Below, piece after piece: positions 21,614 to 23,632 of a stretch of DNA of 23,632 nt. The DNA lies in contig CANRME010000007.1 in the NCBI GenBank assembly GCA_947631655.1, forward strand, positions 1 through 23,632, in the 5' to 3' direction. The notes below the pieces were generated by a model, which made no database searches, was not told the origin of the DNA, and was given only the letters and a program-made list of their open reading frames with translations. This DNA is from an uncultured Bacilli bacterium. GTDB lineage: Bacteria; Bacillota_I; Bacilli_A; RF39; UBA660. Position 1 is the stretch's first letter; every line of letters begins with the position of its first letter. A program made the position numbers and the translations under genes.

Positions 21614-21740
21614 AAAAAACTCCTAAAAAACTTTGTAGGGGTGCTTATTCACACGGTTCCACCCTACTTATTTCTTTAGGAGAAATCACTTTATATTCTA
21701 TATAGCTCCATGCTTGCCAAAGGCACTTCCTCGCTTGTAT
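21614..21740 (-). promoter_or_regulatory. T-box leader (tRNA-Gly sensing), unusually short
   Basis: Minus strand carries the T-box core AGGGTGGAACCGTG (21652-21665). The terminator pairs GTAGGGTG (21660-21667) with CACCCCTAC (21635-21643), extended by an outer stem CTCCTAAA (21675-21682)/TTTAGGAG (21620-21627) and six T (21614-21619). From the predicted start near 21740 to the T-box there are only about 75 nt, room for one small Stem I closed by AGC/GCT and capped by TGCC/GGCA. GGA glycine codons occur on both sides of it (21728-21730 and 21707-21709); the 3'-side one is where a specifier is expected. No distal Stem I loops or Stem II/III space is evident. Confidence 0.85.
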
Positions 21741-21746
21741 ATCTAA

Positions 21747-21775
21747 ATTATATTATATTTTTTTTATTTAAGCAA
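21747..21775 (-). promoter_or_regulatory. Promoter of the T-box/glyQS operon
   Basis: Minus-strand TTGCTT (21770-21775), 17-nt spacer, TATAAT (21747-21752). A second overlapping TATAAT (21752-21757) is less well spaced. The -35 almost touches the stop of the upstream gene at 21783. Confidence 0.6.
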
Positions 21776-21782
21776 TATAAAC

Positions 21783-22946
21783 TTACTTAATCATATTAGT
21801 TATTAAAGAATAATTAACATTATATGAATTACAAATATCTTCTACTATTATTTCATTTTCTTCTAAAACAACAGCATAAACCAAAAAGTCTTTCCATAAA
21901 ATAATTCTTTCTTTAGCTGCCACATTTAAGTTAGTAAAATCATGAACAAATTTGTAAATAGCAGCAACTTTTTCCGTCAATTCTTCTCCATGTACCGTTC
22001 TTTTTAATTTATCTTTTAAAGTTTTATAGCGAATAATAAAGATTAAAGAATATATTGGTAATATAAAAATTAAAGCTAGAATAATTACTCCTGTCGCATT
22101 CTTTCCTATTTCAATAACTGTTTCTAAAAAATACTCGCTATTTAAAAATTCTTTATCACTCATATTTTCCACTTTCTCTGCTACTACAGGATTATCTAAT
22201 ATTGATTCTTTAACAAACATATTATTTATAACATTAGGTACAGTAAAAAATAAAATCACCGAAATTATTAAAATAATAATTTGGGTATAAAGTTTATTTT
22301 TACCATATTTTTTCATTATTAGATTTTTATTTATTGCTTCATTTAGGGATTTTTCTTTCCATGTCTTAATATTTTCACTATTAATTCCATTTTCTATACC
22401 TTTTACCAACGTAAGGTCTTTTTCTCGCATCATGTCATCATTAGTAATTACAATTTTATTATCTATAATTTGAATTAAGTTTTTACTATATAAATCTAAT
22501 ATCGTCGCCGCCATATCTTTCTTTTCTTCAATTTCTAAATTCACTAACAAACTCATATCCGTCGGTGTAATATCTTTTAAAACATCACGATAATACAATA
22601 TATCTTCTTCGCTATTATATGTTCTTTTTTCTAATTCCTTTTTTCTTTTAGCATGTTTTATCCCAAAATATATTCCTATTAAAGGAAATGTAAAGACCAA
22701 ATTAACTAATAAGAATGCTATAGTAGCAATAATAAATACTAAAATTAACATTATACTTACCGAAAAATTTGCAATATCTCCCACCATAGTAAAAAACATT
22801 CTCCATAAGCTAACAATCAATTTCGTCATCAAAAAAGGCATTCCTAGTAATGTCCAAAGAATTTCTGCCACAAAATAACAGACAATTAAAAATATAATAT
22901 CACTTTTATATATTTTTTTAATAGATTTTGTTTTAATAGTTTTCAC
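21783..22946 (-). CDS. DUF2207-like membrane protein lacking the N-terminal extracellular domain
   Basis: A 387-residue membrane protein starting at GTG. It has two or three membrane helices in the first 100 residues, then a cytoplasmic region (TPTDMSLLVNLEIEEKKDMA, then ATILDLYSKNLIQI) resembling the winged-helix-like part of DUF2207 proteins. Two more helices follow (about 225-242 and 287-307), then a cytoplasmic end with VHDFTNLNVAAKERIILWKD and FLVYAVVL, again typical of DUF2207 C-termini. The usual extracellular beta-domain at the N-terminus is absent. Function of the family is unknown; an envelope role is guessed. A ribosome site is poorly defined (GTGGTAAA). It lies between recO and glyQS, each with its own signals. 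Confidence 0.65.
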   Translation of the reverse strand: MKTIKTKSIKKIYKSDIIFLIVCYFVAEILWTLLGMPFLMTKLIVSLWRMFFTMVGDIANFSVSIMLILVFIIATIAFLLVNLVFTFPLIGIYFGIKHAKRKKELEKRTYNSEEDILYYRDVLKDITPTDMSLLVNLEIEEKKDMAATILDLYSKNLIQIIDNKIVITNDDMMREKDLTLVKGIENGINSENIKTWKEKSLNEAINKNLIMKKYGKNKLYTQIIILIISVILFFTVPNVINNMFVKESILDNPVVAEKVENMSDKEFLNSEYFLETVIEIGKNATGVIILALIFILPIYSLIFIIRYKTLKDKLKRTVHGEELTEKVAAIYKFVHDFTNLNVAAKERIILWKDFLVYAVVLEENEIIVEDICNSYNVNYSLITNMIK

Positions 22947-22974
22947 TTTACCACACTTTACTTTCTTAAAACCA

Positions 22975-23003
22975 ATTATACTATATAAAATTATTGAATA
23001 TAA
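22975..23003 (-). promoter_or_regulatory. Possible promoter of the DUF2207-like gene
   Basis: Minus-strand TATAAT (22975-22980), with TTATAT (22998-23003) 17 nt upstream. The -10 is good and the -35 is weak; the sequence overlaps the tail of the recO terminator. Confidence 0.35.
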
Positions 23004-23036
23004 AAAATGTAAAGTAATTTATACAATTACTTTACA
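23001..23036 (-). terminator. Terminator of recO
   Basis: Perfect 12-bp stem TGTAAAGTAATT/AATTACTTTACA (23008-23019 and 23025-23036) with a 5-nt loop and six T on the minus strand, 2 nt after the recO stop. Confidence 0.85.
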
Positions 23037-23038
23037 AA

Positions 23039-23632
23039 CTAATTTATCTCACTAATAATTTTATTTAAAAACTTTTTACTATTTAAATATAACCCACTAT
23101 ATCTTTCATAATATCTATCAATAAAGCTATTTATTTCGTTATACACTTCTTCCTTAATATCTATCTTACTTAAAGAATTAATATCCACATAGTAATAAAG
23201 TCTTATAAGCTTTATAGCTTTGGCACTCATTACTAATTCCCCACGGTAACAATTACTACAAATATACCCACCAGCATCTGAATCAAGGGTCACAATTCCT
23301 TTACTACTTCCGCATTTAATACAACTATCTAAATTAAGTCCAATTCCTAAATAATTTAAATACTTAATTTCTAAAATGTTAGTTAAAACTTTTGGGTTTA
23401 ATCCACTTTCTAATTTCATTATTGTCGATATTAATAAATTATATAAATTTTCCCCACTATGTTTTATCACTTGATAAGTTAAATCGCTGATATACGATAA
23501 ATAGGTAAGATTTGTTAAATCATTTTTAATATTAGATAAAGGATCTATTATATCAATAGCTATTAAAGAAGATATTTTATCTTCCCGATAATTAATATGA
23601 AAAAGCGCAAAAGTATATTTTTCGCTTCCCAC
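23039..23632 (-). CDS. recO: DNA repair protein RecO (5' end outside window)
   Basis: 197 residues are visible and the frame is open to the window edge; the GTG at the edge is probably an internal valine. About 45-50 residues (the OB-fold start) should lie beyond. The helical middle (LTNLTYLSYISDLTYQVIKH) and the four-cysteine zinc site CIKC...CSNC (visible residues 104-107 and 125-128) followed by a helical C-terminus are typical of Firmicute RecO. It loads RecA on SSB-coated single strands with RecR and RecF and anneals strands. A perfect terminator follows. Confidence 0.88.
   Translation of the reverse strand: MGSEKYTFALFHINYREDKISSLIAIDIIDPLSNIKNDLTNLTYLSYISDLTYQVIKHSGENLYNLLISTIMKLESGLNPKVLTNILEIKYLNYLGIGLNLDSCIKCGSSKGIVTLDSDAGGYICSNCYRGELVMSAKAIKLIRLYYYVDINSLSKIDIKEEVYNEINSFIDRYYERYSGLYLNSKKFLNKIISEIN

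Overview
The window is an AT-rich, gene-dense bacterial chromosome segment. Almost every gene lies on the minus strand. The gene content (mraZ, rsmH, ftsL, a PASTA-type PBP2, sepF, divIVA, a T-box leader on a single-chain glycyl-tRNA synthetase, recO, and an EssC/EsaB/WXG100 secretion locus) points to a walled Firmicute of the class Bacilli. It is plausibly one of the reduced gut lineages near Erysipelotrichia or RF39; that placement is inference. The PBP2 gene ends in TGA, so the genetic code is standard and this is not a Mycoplasma-type genome.

Layout from left to right. Positions 1-117 hold the right end of an IS3-family element (transposase C-terminus, hairpin, 25-nt TG...CA terminal repeat). 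It is followed by a membrane-anchored thioredoxin-fold protein (131-871) and a pair coding for a CmpB-like membrane protein and a diacylglycerol glycosyltransferase-like GT28 enzyme (937-2643). Positions 2754-11355 form a type VII secretion (T7SSb/ESX-like) locus read right to left. Its first operon is a membrane-anchored HExxH metallopeptidase-like protein, then EssC, then EsaB. A terminator and a near-perfect sigma-A promoter follow, and then a second operon of six small helical WXG100-type proteins. No EsaA, EssA or EssB is present in the window.

Positions 11497-15256 are the front of a division/cell-wall cluster in the order mraZ-rsmH-ftsL-pbp2. It is driven by a clear promoter with three MraZ boxes at exact 10-bp spacing, and it ends in a terminator right after pbp2. 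Upstream lie a DinD/Bro-N-type gene with a LexA-like box inside its promoter (15370-16275), a membrane-anchored glycine-rich surface protein with an ALK/LTK-type glycine-rich domain (16348-17679), and a divergent tandem-HTH regulator (17791-18222, the only complete plus-strand gene).

Positions 18292-19154 hold divIVA and sepF, a second division operon. Positions 19267-21740 hold a glyQS operon under an unusually short T-box leader, with two unrecognised genes downstream that appear to be co-transcribed. A membrane protein resembling the C-terminal half of DUF2207 proteins (21783-22946) and the 3' part of recO (23039 to the window end) complete the segment.

Most operons are bounded by compact intrinsic terminators, several of which contain the stop codon of the gene they end. 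No gene-free stretch exceeds 300 bases, and no tRNA, rRNA or CRISPR array was seen. The most unusual elements are the protease-led T7SS locus lacking the usual membrane partners, the very short glycine T-box with its two-gene passenger operon, and the SOS-like box in the Bro-N gene promoter.
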